A stretch of DNA of 64,000 nucleotides. Origin: Nigerium massiliense. Its GTDB lineage: Bacteria > Actinomycetota > Actinomycetes > Propionibacteriales > Propionibacteriaceae. The DNA lies in contig NZ_CCYM01000002.1 in assembly GCF_000826085.1 (NCBI RefSeq), positions 1 through 64,000 of the forward strand. Reading direction: 5' to 3'. The notes under the pieces were generated by a model. The model saw nothing but the letters and a program-made list of their open reading frames with translations, was not told the DNA's origin and did not search any database. Position 1 is the first letter of the stretch, and every line of letters begins with the position of its first letter. Both the position numbers and the translations under genes were made by a program. This document shows, in pieces, positions 39,234 to 48,657 of the stretch.

Positions 39234-41288
39234 ATGAGCACCTTCGACACCGAACCCGCCGTCCGGCCGGCCGATGACCTGTACCGCCACACGAACGGGC
39301 GGTGGCTGCAGGCGACCCAGATCCCGGCCGACAAGGGCCGCTACGGCGTCTTCCACCGGCTGCACGACAATGCGGAGGCGGACGTCCGCGACCTGATCAC
39401 CGAGCTCGGCGAGGGGTCGCCCGAGCCCGGCACCGACGCCGCGCGGGTGGGAAACATGTTCGCGTCCTTCATGGACACCGAGCAGATCGAACGCGCCGGG
39501 CTCGACTGGCTCGGGCTGGAGCGCATCGAGTCCCTCGACTCAGTCGACGAGCTCACCTCGTATCTGGGGTGGTGCCTGCGCTCGGGCGTGACGAGCCTGC
39601 TGAGCGTCGGGGTGGACGCCGACCCGGGCGATCCGCAGCACTACCGCCTGTTCCTCAGCCAGGACGGCATCGGGTTGCCCGACGAGGAGTACTACCGCCT
39701 CGAAGAGCACGCCGACATTCGGAGGGCCTACCTGCGGCTCATCGAGCGGCTGCTCCAGTTCGCCGGGGACGACCCGGCCGCCGCGCACGCTGTGCTCGAC
39801 CTCGAGACGCGCATCGCCGCCCTGCACTGGGACAAGGTGCGCTGCCGCGACCTGGTGGCGTCCTACAACCCGGTGGACCAGGCGGACCTCGGTTGGCCGT
39901 GGGACGCGATCCTGCTGGCCGCGGCGGCGGACGGCGTGGGCGGCCTGGTGCTCAGCCAGCCGTCCTTCTTCAAAGGGGTGCCCGAACTGCTGAACGCGGT
40001 CGACCTCGGCGTGTGGCGCAGCTGGGCTCGGTTCCACCTGGTGAAGGACAGGGCGTTCGCGCTGCCCGGGGCCGTGTACGACGCGTGGTTCGACTTCTAC
40101 GGCAAGACGCTGCAGGGCATCCCCGAGCAGCGGGAGCGCTGGAAGCGCGGCGTCCAGGTGGTGCAGCGCTACCTCGGAGAGATCGTCGGCAAACTCTACG
40201 TCGAGCGCCACTTCCCCGCCGACGCCAAGCAGCAGGTCGGCGTCCTGGTCGACCGGCTGTTGCAGGCCTACGGCGAGTCGATCCGGTCGCTGGAGTGGAT
40301 GGGAGAGCAGACGCGCGCCGAGGCGCTGGAGAAGCTGGCGAACTTCACCCCCAAGATCGGCTACCCGGACCGGTGGCAGGACTACTCGGCGCTCACCGTC
40401 GAGCCGGGTGACCTCCTCGGCAACGTGGAGCGGGCCAGCGAGTTCCACTTCGACGAAGACATCGCCAAGGCGTCCGGGCCGGTCCGCGACTGGGAGTGGC
40501 TCATGACGCCGCAGACCGTGAACGCCTACTACCACCCGCTGCGCAACGAGATCGTGTTCCCGGCGGCGATCCTGCAGCCGCCGTTCTTCGACCCGGACGC
40601 CGACGACGCCGAGAACTTCGGCTCCATCGGGGCGGTGATCGGGCACGAGATCGGGCACGGCTTCGACGACCAAGGGTCCACGTGCGACGGGCAGGGCCGG
40701 CTGCGGAACTGGTGGACCGACGACGACCGCGCCGCGTTCACCGCCCGCACCAACCGGCTCGTGGACCAATACTCCGCGCTGAGCCCCGCCCAGCTTCCCG
40801 GACGCCACCTGAACGGCCAGCTGACCCTCGGGGAGAACATCGGCGATCTCGGTGGGCTGGCGATCGCGCACCGGGCGTGGGAGCTGTCCCGCGGCGCTGC
40901 CGGTGACGGGGCCGAGGCGTCCACGGAGGGGGACGGCGCCACGGGGGCTCGCGTGGAGGATGTCGACCGGCCCGGGGCCGCCGGGCTCCCGGAGAATCCC
41001 GCGCCCTCGAACCTTGCTGCCACCTCCGAGCCGTCCCCGCAGGCCGAGGCTTCCGGGCAGGCTGAGCCGAACCTCGAGCAGCGGTTCTTCCTGAGCTGGG
41101 CGCGCGCGTGGGCTGAGAAGGTGCGCGACGAGGCGCTGTCCGAGCAGATCGCGACCGATCCACACTCCCCCGCGGAGTTCCGGTGCAATCAGGTGGTCGC
41201 CAACATCGACGCGTTCTATGACGCGTTCGGGGTGCGGGAGTCCGACGGGTTGTGGCTCGATCCCGCCGATCGCGTCCGCATCTGGTGA
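39234..41288 (+). CDS. pepO: M13 family zinc metallopeptidase (neprilysin/PepO type)
   Basis: A 684-residue M13 peptidase, cytosolic or peripheral since no signal peptide or anchor is seen. N-terminal domain begins DDLYRHTNGRWL. The active site has His471-Glu472-x-x-His475 (IGHEIGHGFDDQG) and third ligand Glu534 in LGENIGDLGG; NAYYHPLRNEIVFPAAIL (substrate-binding NAYY) precedes. Between about residues 553 and 613, inside the otherwise conserved C-terminal lobe, lies a low-complexity Ala/Glu/Pro/Ser insertion absent from typical family members. ATG 39234 is preferred over GTG 39231 because the -10 box places the transcript start there. Confidence 0.93.
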   Translation: MSTFDTEPAVRPADDLYRHTNGRWLQATQIPADKGRYGVFHRLHDNAEADVRDLITELGEGSPEPGTDAARVGNMFASFMDTEQIERAGLDWLGLERIESLDSVDELTSYLGWCLRSGVTSLLSVGVDADPGDPQHYRLFLSQDGIGLPDEEYYRLEEHADIRRAYLRLIERLLQFAGDDPAAAHAVLDLETRIAALHWDKVRCRDLVASYNPVDQADLGWPWDAILLAAAADGVGGLVLSQPSFFKGVPELLNAVDLGVWRSWARFHLVKDRAFALPGAVYDAWFDFYGKTLQGIPEQRERWKRGVQVVQRYLGEIVGKLYVERHFPADAKQQVGVLVDRLLQAYGESIRSLEWMGEQTRAEALEKLANFTPKIGYPDRWQDYSALTVEPGDLLGNVERASEFHFDEDIAKASGPVRDWEWLMTPQTVNAYYHPLRNEIVFPAAILQPPFFDPDADDAENFGSIGAVIGHEIGHGFDDQGSTCDGQGRLRNWWTDDDRAAFTARTNRLVDQYSALSPAQLPGRHLNGQLTLGENIGDLGGLAIAHRAWELSRGAAGDGAEASTEGDGATGARVEDVDRPGAAGLPENPAPSNLAATSEPSPQAEASGQAEPNLEQRFFLSWARAWAEKVRDEALSEQIATDPHSPAEFRCNQVVANIDAFYDAFGVRESDGLWLDPADRVRIW

Positions 41289-41330
41289 CGACCGCGGGAC
41301 GCGGGGGCCCTGCAGCCTCCGCGTCCCGGC

Positions 41331-42806
41331 TCAGGCCTCCGCGGCCGGGGCGGCTCGCAGCGCGGCGAGCGTGTCGCGGATCAGCGCCTTCAGGGCGTCC
41401 TCGTCGTTGTCGAGGTCGACGACCCGGCGGGGAAGATCCTCGAGGCCGGCGAAGGACGCCGGACGTTCGACGTCGTGCCCGAGAGCTTCGTTGATCGTCT
41501 CGGAGAACTTCACGGCCAGCGCCGTCTCCAGCACCACCGCTGGCTCGGCGAACGCGACGCCCTCTGCCCGCAAGGTGCGGACAACGTGAACGCCGTCCGC
41601 GGTGTGCGGGTCGATGATGATCGCCCGCGACTCGAACAGCCGGCGGATCTCGTCCAGCCGATCGGCATGGGTCGACGAGCCCGACACAAACCCGTACCGC
41701 TCGCGCAACGTGCCGAACTCGGGGAGGCCTGAGAGGTCGAACGCGCCGGTCGCGGAGAGTTCGTCCACGAACAGCTGACGCACCCGCTCGCCGTCGCGTC
41801 CGAGAAGGTCGAAGACGAACCGCTCGAAGTTGGACGCCTTGGAGATGTCCATCGAGGGGCTCGACGTCTCGTGGGTCTCCGCGCCCGTCCGGATGCGGTA
41901 CACGCCGGTGCGGAAGAACTCGTCCAACACGTTGTTCTCGTTGGTCGCCAAGACGAGCGTGTCGATCGGCAGGCCCATCTCGCGGGCGACGTGCCCGGCG
42001 CAGATGTTGCCGAAGTTGCCCGACGGGACGGCGAAGCTGACCCGCTGATCGTCGCTGTCGGTGACGCGGAGCCAGAGGGCGACGTAGTAGACGACCTGGG
42101 CCACGAGGCGCGCCCAGTTGATGGAGTTGACCGCTCCCAGGTGATGCTCGGCCTTGAAGGCGAGGTCGCTGTTGACGGCCTTGACGAGGTCCTGGCAGTC
42201 GTCGAACACACCGTCCACCGCGACGTTGATGATGCGGGGATCGTCCAAGGTGAACATCTGCGCCTGCTGGAACGGCGTCATCCGGCCGCGGGGCGTGAGC
42301 ATGAAGGTGGTGACGCCGCGCTTGCCTTTCATCGCGTATTCGGCAGCCGACCCGGTGTCGCCGCTCGTCGCGCCGACGATGGTGATCACCTGGCCACGGC
42401 GGCCCAGCTCGAACTCGAAGAGCTCGCCGAGAAGTTGCATCGCCATGTCCTTGAACGCGGCGGTCGGGCCATTCGAGATGCGACCGAGGGCCATCCCGTC
42501 GCCGATGTCGGCCGTGGTCACGACTTTCGGGTCGGAGAACTTGCCCGGGGCGTAGGCGTGTTGGGTGAGGCGGCGCAGGTCGGCGTCGCTGATGTCGTCG
42601 ATGAAGAGCCTCAGCACCTCGAAGGCGAGCGCGGGGTAACCGTCCTCGGTGAGCGTGCGCCGCCAGTCGGCCAGCGTCGCCTTGTCGAGTCGCGGGTAGC
42701 GCTCCGGCACGTAGAGGCCGCCGTCGGGCGCGAGCCCCTCGAGGAGGATGTCGCAGAACGAACGGGGGGTCTGATCTGCCGTGCCGCGGGTGGAGACGTA
42801 CTTCAC
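41331..42806 (-). CDS. thrC: threonine synthase
   Basis: A 491-residue PLP enzyme of the long (E. coli/yeast-like) threonine synthase class, converting O-phosphohomoserine to threonine. N-terminal MKYVSTRG, LLEGLAPDGGLYVPE, and Lys119 in NGPTAAFKDMAMQ, which binds PLP, are visible, followed by VGATSGDTGSAAEYA and FGNICAG. Most Actinobacteria use a shorter ThrC next to hom and thrB; here the gene stands alone, convergent with the peptidase gene. No attenuator was found upstream. Confidence 0.95.
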   Translation of the reverse strand: MKYVSTRGTADQTPRSFCDILLEGLAPDGGLYVPERYPRLDKATLADWRRTLTEDGYPALAFEVLRLFIDDISDADLRRLTQHAYAPGKFSDPKVVTTADIGDGMALGRISNGPTAAFKDMAMQLLGELFEFELGRRGQVITIVGATSGDTGSAAEYAMKGKRGVTTFMLTPRGRMTPFQQAQMFTLDDPRIINVAVDGVFDDCQDLVKAVNSDLAFKAEHHLGAVNSINWARLVAQVVYYVALWLRVTDSDDQRVSFAVPSGNFGNICAGHVAREMGLPIDTLVLATNENNVLDEFFRTGVYRIRTGAETHETSSPSMDISKASNFERFVFDLLGRDGERVRQLFVDELSATGAFDLSGLPEFGTLRERYGFVSGSSTHADRLDEIRRLFESRAIIIDPHTADGVHVVRTLRAEGVAFAEPAVVLETALAVKFSETINEALGHDVERPASFAGLEDLPRRVVDLDNDEDALKALIRDTLAALRAAPAAEA

Positions 42807-43058
42807 CCGGCCAGCCTAACGGCGCACGCCCCCGGGACGATCGAGCGCCCATGAGCGAGACGCTCCTCGCCCGCGCGGGGGTGGAGGTCTCCGGTCCGAT
42901 GGTTCTGGTCGCGACACAGCGTCGGCCGGGCGGACACACAGGGCCGCGTGGCTCCCAGCCCTCGCCCCCAGGAATCTCGCTGGCCCCTCCCCTGCCCGGC
43001 CTTCGGACCCGGGGCGCAGCTTGATCGTCCCCGAGCACGAGGCCGGTCGGCGCGGCGG
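42807..43058. other. intergenic region, no gene seen
   Basis: About 250 bases between thrC start and the nuclease-like gene; presumably holds the thrC promoter, not identified. Confidence 0.4.
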
Positions 43059-43991
43059 TCAAGCGGCGGCCAGCACGGGCTGGCCCTGCCGGAAGAGCGC
43101 GTGCCGCTGCCTCACGATGGACTGGACCCGGGCGCGGACCTCGGCCGGCTCCGTCATGAGCTGAAGGGCAGAGATCCTCACGACCTGCCAGCCGTCGGAG
43201 GCAAGGTGCGCGTCTCGACGCTTGTCACGGCTGAACGATTCCCTCGACGAATGGAACTCATGACCGTCGACTTCGATGTCGAGGAGCAGATCTGGGAGAG
43301 CCACGTCGAGGTAGTAGTGGGCGATGGTCGGTGGGGCACCGGCGCTTCCCTCGTGGGCGACATCGACCCGGTGGTTGCTGACCCATCGGCACGGGAGCGT
43401 CACGCCGCGCATCACCTGGTGCAGGAGCCGTTCAGCTTCTGACCAGGGCTGATCGCGGGAATCGTGCAGGAGCATCCGCCGGCGTACGTTCCCCCGGCGG
43501 TTCGGCGTCGCGTCCAGGGCCACCCACAATTCCTGCAGCGTCACCACACGTCGTCTCAGCGCTTCATCGATGGCCGCGCCCCCAAGCTCGGGGATGAGGT
43601 CGAGCACCGTGAGTGCCACCGTCGTGACACGAAGACCGCCGTACTGGGTCACGAGTTCCGGGTCGATCCGCCGACGGTGGAAGTCGAATCCTGGGGCGCG
43701 TGCCGCTGCGGACGCTCGTGTCGCCGACAGCGTTCGTGCGCTGAGTTGCGGCCACCACGTGAGGTGCGCCGCCGCCCTGCCGGTGATCACGGCGTCCGGG
43801 TCGGCCACCGAGAGCGCCCGGGCCCGCGAGTCAAGCTCCATCTCGTGGCCGGCGGGCAGCCAAATGCCGGGCAGGACCCGCCTGAGGACGCCGCGGCGAC
43901 CGGCTCGCGAAACGGCCTGACGGCGGGCAGCGCCCATGCCCCGCGTGTCGACGACTCCGGTGGCTGGATCGAGCAGACTGCCTTGCCTCAT
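43059..43991 (-). CDS. DUF559-type nuclease-like protein with AbiEi-like N-terminus
   Basis: About 310 residues. The N-terminal part (RRQAVSRAGRRGVLRRVLPGIW) looks like the winged-helix region of AbiEi-type or related actinobacterial proteins, and the C-terminal part carries a PD-(D/E)xK-like pattern: Glu in SEAERLL, Asp in YYLDVALPD and Glu-x-Asp in LLDIEVDGHEFHSS, followed by RDKRRDAHLASDGWQVVRIS, typical of DUF559/VSR-like endonuclease domains. Such genes are common, mostly single and uncharacterised in Actinobacteria. ATG at 43989-43991 preferred; an in-frame GTG at 44012 is possible. Confidence 0.7.
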   Translation of the reverse strand: MRQGSLLDPATGVVDTRGMGAARRQAVSRAGRRGVLRRVLPGIWLPAGHEMELDSRARALSVADPDAVITGRAAAHLTWWPQLSARTLSATRASAAARAPGFDFHRRRIDPELVTQYGGLRVTTVALTVLDLIPELGGAAIDEALRRRVVTLQELWVALDATPNRRGNVRRRMLLHDSRDQPWSEAERLLHQVMRGVTLPCRWVSNHRVDVAHEGSAGAPPTIAHYYLDVALPDLLLDIEVDGHEFHSSRESFSRDKRRDAHLASDGWQVVRISALQLMTEPAEVRARVQSIVRQRHALFRQGQPVLAAA

Positions 43992-44012
43992 GCCCCCACG
44001 ATGGGAATTCAC

Positions 44013-44394
44013 ACAGCTCTCGTGTCACGGAACCGACGACCGGTGTCGTCGGGGTGTTGGCGGCTAGGGGCCATGCCGCCCATCCACGCACCGAGCGTTG
44101 CTCCTGTGACGTCGCGAGCCCGCGAAGACGGACGCCGCACAGTCCGACGCGGAGGCGCTCCTGGCGCAAAGCAAGGTGAATCGGCGGTGCGCAAGACCGT
44201 GGGTCGGCAATCGCGGCAGATCCACGGCAGGCGGGCGCCAAGGCGCTCCGTGAAGGCCGCGCGAGCACGGTGGCGACCTGCTGGACACCCTCCCGACGTA
44301 CCTCGAACGGGGAGGTTCGGCTGACCACGCCCACGCAGCAGCATCTCCCGGGGGACAAGCGTCCTGGCCACGCCCGCATGCCCCGGCACGAGGA
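44013..44394. other. intergenic region, no convincing gene
   Basis: About 380 bases. Short frames on both strands have unusual composition and no family I recognise; the region could hold decayed coding sequence but nothing definite. Confidence 0.4.
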
Positions 44395-45810
44395 TCAGGC
44401 AGGAAGCTCCAGCGGCCACGGGTCGGCGGTCTCCAACTGCGCGGCCAACCGCACCAGGTCGGCGTCGAAGCCGGTCCGTCCGGTCAGCATGACGCCGATT
44501 GGCAGCACCGTGTCGTCCACCTCGGCGCGGTGGAGGGGCAGCGAGATCGACGGACGCCCCGTGAGGTTGGCGATGGAGGTCCACGGGGTGTAGTCGATCT
44601 GTGCCGCGAAGTCGGCGGCGGGATCGTCGTCGTTCCGGAGGGCCCCCAGGCGCGCCGGCGGCTGCGCCAGGGTCGGGGTGAGCACGACGTCGACGTCCGC
44701 CCACGACAGCGCCGTCTCGAGCGTCAGTTCCTGGATCGCTGACAGCGCCGTCGCGTACTCCGTGCCGCTGACCCGCCGGCCTTCCTCTCGGAGCCAGCGC
44801 GTCATCGGCGTCAGCAGCGTCTCCGCCCCGTCGGGGATCGGCAGGAGCGCAGCACCCGTCGTCCACACGGCCTGGAAGGCGTCCCATCGCTCGGCGGGGA
44901 ACGGCACCCCGACCTCTTGGACGCGGTGGCCGAGGTCTTCTAGCAGGCGCGCCGCGCGCTCGACCGCGTCCAGGCAGACGGGGTGAACGGACGCCGTCCG
45001 CGAGATCACCGGGGTGGTGAGGACGCCCACGCGCAGCGATGGCGCCTGGCCGTCGCAGGCCGCCAGCAGGGAACCGCGGCGGTGCGGGAGCACATAGGTG
45101 TCGCCCGGCCGGTTGCCGGCCACAACCTCCAACCCCAGCGCGGTGTCGCGGACCGTCCGGCTGATCACGCCGTCGCAGACGAGGCCGGGGCCGGGCGTCC
45201 TGGTGGGAAGCGTCGAGACGAGTCCGCGCGACGGCTTCATGCCGACGACGCCGCAACTGGACGCCGGGATCCGGATCGAGCCCCCGCCGTCGGACGCGTG
45301 GGCGATCGGGACGATGCCGGCCGCGACGGCAGCCGCCGCACCGCCGCTCGAGCCCCCTGCCCCGCGCGTGGGGTCCCACGGGGTGACTGCGGCAAGGCCG
45401 CCCGCGGGCTCGGTGTAGCACGGGAAGCCGAACTCCGGAGCCGACGTCTTGCCGACGGTGAGCGTGCCGGCGCGGATGAGCCGCGCGGCAACCGCGTCGG
45501 TGTGCTTGCCGACGTTGCCGGCGAGGACGCGGCTCCCCGCCTCGAACGGCAGCCCCTCGACTTCGGCGAGATCCTTGATCGGGCAGGGGACGCCGGGCAG
45601 CGCGAGGTCCTCGGCACCGCCCGCGGCGATCGTGTCGTCGACGGCGCGCGCCTGGCTCAGGGCCAGCTCGTCGCTCAGATGGGCGAACGCACCGAGATGG
45701 GCGGCCGCCCGGGCGCGAGCGAGCGCGTCGGCGGCCAATTCAGATGCGCTGATGCTCCTGGCGCGGACAGCGGCGACCATGTCGAAGGCAGAAAGAGTCA
45801 CGAGGGTCAT
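44395..45810 (-). CDS. amidase (amidase signature family)
   Basis: A 471-residue amidase signature enzyme. The catalytic triad is Lys79 (PCPIKDLAEV), cis-Ser154 in GAGGSSGGAAAA and nucleophile Ser178 in DGGGSIRIP; the 24-residue Ser-Ser spacing equals that of other family members. It hydrolyses an amide, substrate unknown. It is not next to gatB or gatC and lacks GatA-specific context, so it is not the tRNA amidotransferase. Start taken at ATG 45808-45810; GTG at 45799-45801 is also possible because TAGCAT lies seven bases before it. Confidence 0.9.
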   Translation of the reverse strand: MTLVTLSAFDMVAAVRARSISASELAADALARARAAAHLGAFAHLSDELALSQARAVDDTIAAGGAEDLALPGVPCPIKDLAEVEGLPFEAGSRVLAGNVGKHTDAVAARLIRAGTLTVGKTSAPEFGFPCYTEPAGGLAAVTPWDPTRGAGGSSGGAAAAVAAGIVPIAHASDGGGSIRIPASSCGVVGMKPSRGLVSTLPTRTPGPGLVCDGVISRTVRDTALGLEVVAGNRPGDTYVLPHRRGSLLAACDGQAPSLRVGVLTTPVISRTASVHPVCLDAVERAARLLEDLGHRVQEVGVPFPAERWDAFQAVWTTGAALLPIPDGAETLLTPMTRWLREEGRRVSGTEYATALSAIQELTLETALSWADVDVVLTPTLAQPPARLGALRNDDDPAADFAAQIDYTPWTSIANLTGRPSISLPLHRAEVDDTVLPIGVMLTGRTGFDADLVRLAAQLETADPWPLELPA

Positions 45811-46049
45811 GCTACGGCTGGCTGGCGATGCACCCCGCGCGACGGTGGCGCCTCGTCGCGGTGCGATTCCTTCCGGGAGCCGAGCGAGGCCCTGAGAGAG
45901 GCCGTCAATGCGAAGCCGCCCGGGGACGCCGCCCGCGGCTGGGTCGCACTGGGCGAACGCACTTCTCGCCAACCCCGGTGGCCCTCCCCGACCCACGGAC
46001 GATCATGGACGGCAGTGGGAGGCGCGGCCGCCCCTGTCTCGAGCCAGCC

Positions 46050-47048
46050 TCAGTTCGAGCGGGTGACCACCTGGTCGCACAGGGCCGACAGGGCGTCCCG
46101 GGCGGGGCCCTCGGGCAGCGGCTCCAAGTAGGACCGCGCGACCTCCGCGCGCCGCGCGACCTCGTCGCGCGCGGCGGCCAGGGACGGATGGGCGCGCAGC
46201 AACTCCAGCGCCTCGGACACCTCCGCCTCGTTGTCGAGCTGACGCGACACGAGGTCCCGCAGCCGCGAGTCGGCGGGATCGTCGGAGGACAGCAGCATCA
46301 GCGTGGGCAGCGTCGGGACGCCCTCCCGCAGGTCGGTCCCCGGAGTCTTCCCGGACGACGTCGAGGTGATGTCGATGATGTCATCGGATAGCTGGAACAC
46401 CGTGCCGATCTCCTCGCCGAAGCGGGCGAGCGCGTCCAGCTCCTCGTGCGAGGCGCCGGCGACCATGCCGCCGAACACCGCAGACGCCGCGATCAGCGAC
46501 GCCGTCTTGTCGGCGATCACGCTCAGGTAGAACTCGAGCGGGTCCTGACCCTCGGCCGGGCCCTGTGTCTCGGCGATCTGCCCCTGCACCAGCCGGGCGA
46601 ACGTCTCGGCCTGCAGGAGCACGTACTCCGGACCCAGCGTCGCCACCGTCGAGGACGCCCGCGCGAACAGCAGATCGCCCACCAGGATGGCCACGCTGTT
46701 GCCCCAGCGCGTGTTCGCGCTCGGCACGTTGCGGCGCACATCCGCGTCGTCCATCACGTCGTCGTGGTAGAGGCTCGCCACGTGGGTGAGCTCCATCACG
46801 ATCGCGGCCTTGTCGACACGCTCCGGCTCCGCGCCCGGGTACAGCTGCGAGGCCAGGACGACGAGCATCGGACGGAACCTCTTTCCGCCGGCCCGGATGA
46901 TGTGGCTCGCCGCCTCCGTGACGAAGTCCGTCTCCGCCCGTGCGGCCTCCATCAAGAGGGTTTCGACAGCCTCCAGCCGTTCACGGACGGTCGCCTGGAA
47001 GGCGGAGTCGAAATCATCCTGGTAGTCGCTCGCCACATCGCTCCTCAC
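46050..47048 (-). CDS. polyprenyl diphosphate synthase
   Basis: A 332-residue trans-isoprenyl diphosphate synthase. The first Asp-rich motif is in SLYHDDVMDDADVRRN, the second in QLSDDIIDI, and GGKRFRPML binds pyrophosphate. It makes the long-chain prenyl tail, most likely for menaquinone, given its place 16 bases after nuoN and the reductase gene at the other end of the operon. The start is GTG at 47046-47048; another in-frame GTG at 47034-47036 follows GAGGAG by four bases. Confidence 0.93.
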   Translation of the reverse strand: MRSDVASDYQDDFDSAFQATVRERLEAVETLLMEAARAETDFVTEAASHIIRAGGKRFRPMLVVLASQLYPGAEPERVDKAAIVMELTHVASLYHDDVMDDADVRRNVPSANTRWGNSVAILVGDLLFARASSTVATLGPEYVLLQAETFARLVQGQIAETQGPAEGQDPLEFYLSVIADKTASLIAASAVFGGMVAGASHEELDALARFGEEIGTVFQLSDDIIDITSTSSGKTPGTDLREGVPTLPTLMLLSSDDPADSRLRDLVSRQLDNEAEVSEALELLRAHPSLAAARDEVARRAEVARSYLEPLPEGPARDALSALCDQVVTRSN

Positions 47049-47064
47049 TCGATCGCCCCGTAGG

Positions 47065-48657
47065 TTAGCGCAGGAACGAGCCGAGCATCGTCGCCGGCCC
47101 GAGCACGAGGTCGGGGGCGACGCCCAGCACCACCGTGCCGAGGGCGCCGACGATGATCGGGATCCACGTCCAGTAGGACGCGTCGCCCACGAACGTCGTG
47201 CGCGCGGGCGCCTGTCCGAACATGGTCACGATGAGGCGCAGGTAGATGAACGCGGCCACGAGGCTCGTCAGGACGCCGGCGACGACAAGCCACCAGTAGC
47301 CCCCGAACCAGGCGGACGAGAACACCATCCACTTCCCCATGAAGCCACCGGTCAGGGGGATGCCGGCCATGCTCAGCAGGAACAGCGCCATCGCGCCCGC
47401 GACCCACGGGTTCTTCGCGGCCAGGCCACTCCACCCCGCCATGTCGTTCTCCTCGCCGGCGGCGTTGCGCACCAGCGTGACGACGGCGAAGGCCCCGACG
47501 GTAGCAAGGCCGTAGGCGGCCAGGTAGAACATCGCGGACGACACCGCCGTGGGCTGCCCGCCCGGGACGTTCTGGTTGGCGCCGGTGATCGCGGTCAGGA
47601 TGAACCCGGCATGCGCGATGGAGCTATAGGCCAGCATGCGCTTCACGTCGTGCTGGGTCAGCGCCATGACGGAGCCGACGACCATGGTCAGCAGCGAGAG
47701 CACCGCGAAGATGGGCTGCCACGTCCAGGCCTCGCCACCCAGAGCGACGAAGAACACGCGCATCGTGGCGCCGAAGGCGGCCAGCTTCGTGCAGATTGCC
47801 ATCAGGCCGGTCAGCGGGGTCGGGGCGCCCATGTAGACGTCGGGGATCCAGTTCGCGAACGGCACGATGCCGATCTTGAACAGCAGGCCCATGCCCAACA
47901 TCGCCAGGCCGGCGTAGAGCAGGCCGCGCCCGTAGACCGGGTTCGACACCGCCGCGTCGATCGCCCGCAGGTCGAAGGCCCCGGCGTAGCCGTACAGCAG
48001 GGCCACGCCGAACAGGAAGAACGCCGAGCTGAACGCGCCCAGCAGGAAGTACTTCAGCGCGGCTTCCTGCGACAGCAACCGCCGGCGACGAGCCATGCCG
48101 CACATCAGGTACAGCGGCAGCGAGAACACCTCGAGCGCGACAAAAAGCGTCAGCAGGTCGTTGGCGGCGACGAACACCATCATGCCGGTGAGCGAGAACA
48201 GCGTCAGCGGGAAGATCTCGGTCTGTTCGAGCCGGTAGCGGTCGGCCTCGGCCTCGTCGACGCTGCCCGGGATCGCGGCCGCGGACGAGGCGAACGCGTT
48301 CGCTCCCCCGCCGAGCTTCTCCTCCTTGAACAGCATCACGGCCAGCAGTCCGAAGAAAAGCAGCAGGCTCCACATCAGATAGGTGGGGCCGTCCAGCATG
48401 AGCGCGCCCATGGCGACGAGTTCGCCGCCTCCGCTGACCCGCCAGTTGTAGACGGTGTAGACCAGCGCCGCGACGATGCTGCCCAGCACGAGGCCCATCT
48501 GCACCTCGGAGCGGAAGCGCCGCGACCGGCCGAGCATGAGCGCGTCCACGAGGACGCCTACGCAGGCCGCGCCGAACAACAGCAGCACCGGTGCCAGCTG
48601 GCGGAACTCCAGCGTGGGGACGGTGATCTGGTAAAGCGGCAGCAACGACGTCATCAC
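47065..48657 (-). CDS. nuoN: NADH-quinone oxidoreductase subunit N
   Basis: A 530-residue antiporter-like membrane subunit of complex I with about 14 spans. The conserved lysine and glutamate of proton channels are in the usual helices (MVFVAANDLLTLFVALEVFSLPLYLM and MAYSSIAHAGFIL region). It is the last nuo gene, overlapping nuoM by four bases. Confidence 0.97.
   Translation of the reverse strand: MMTSLLPLYQITVPTLEFRQLAPVLLLFGAACVGVLVDALMLGRSRRFRSEVQMGLVLGSIVAALVYTVYNWRVSGGGELVAMGALMLDGPTYLMWSLLLFFGLLAVMLFKEEKLGGGANAFASSAAAIPGSVDEAEADRYRLEQTEIFPLTLFSLTGMMVFVAANDLLTLFVALEVFSLPLYLMCGMARRRRLLSQEAALKYFLLGAFSSAFFLFGVALLYGYAGAFDLRAIDAAVSNPVYGRGLLYAGLAMLGMGLLFKIGIVPFANWIPDVYMGAPTPLTGLMAICTKLAAFGATMRVFFVALGGEAWTWQPIFAVLSLLTMVVGSVMALTQHDVKRMLAYSSIAHAGFILTAITGANQNVPGGQPTAVSSAMFYLAAYGLATVGAFAVVTLVRNAAGEENDMAGWSGLAAKNPWVAGAMALFLLSMAGIPLTGGFMGKWMVFSSAWFGGYWWLVVAGVLTSLVAAFIYLRLIVTMFGQAPARTTFVGDASYWTWIPIIVGALGTVVLGVAPDLVLGPATMLGSFLR

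Noticed and set aside
44064..44379. Possible decayed gene on the minus strand between nuclease-like gene and amidase
   Set aside because: Frames give Arg/Ser/Pro-rich text with scattered Cys but no coherent family signature in any frame.
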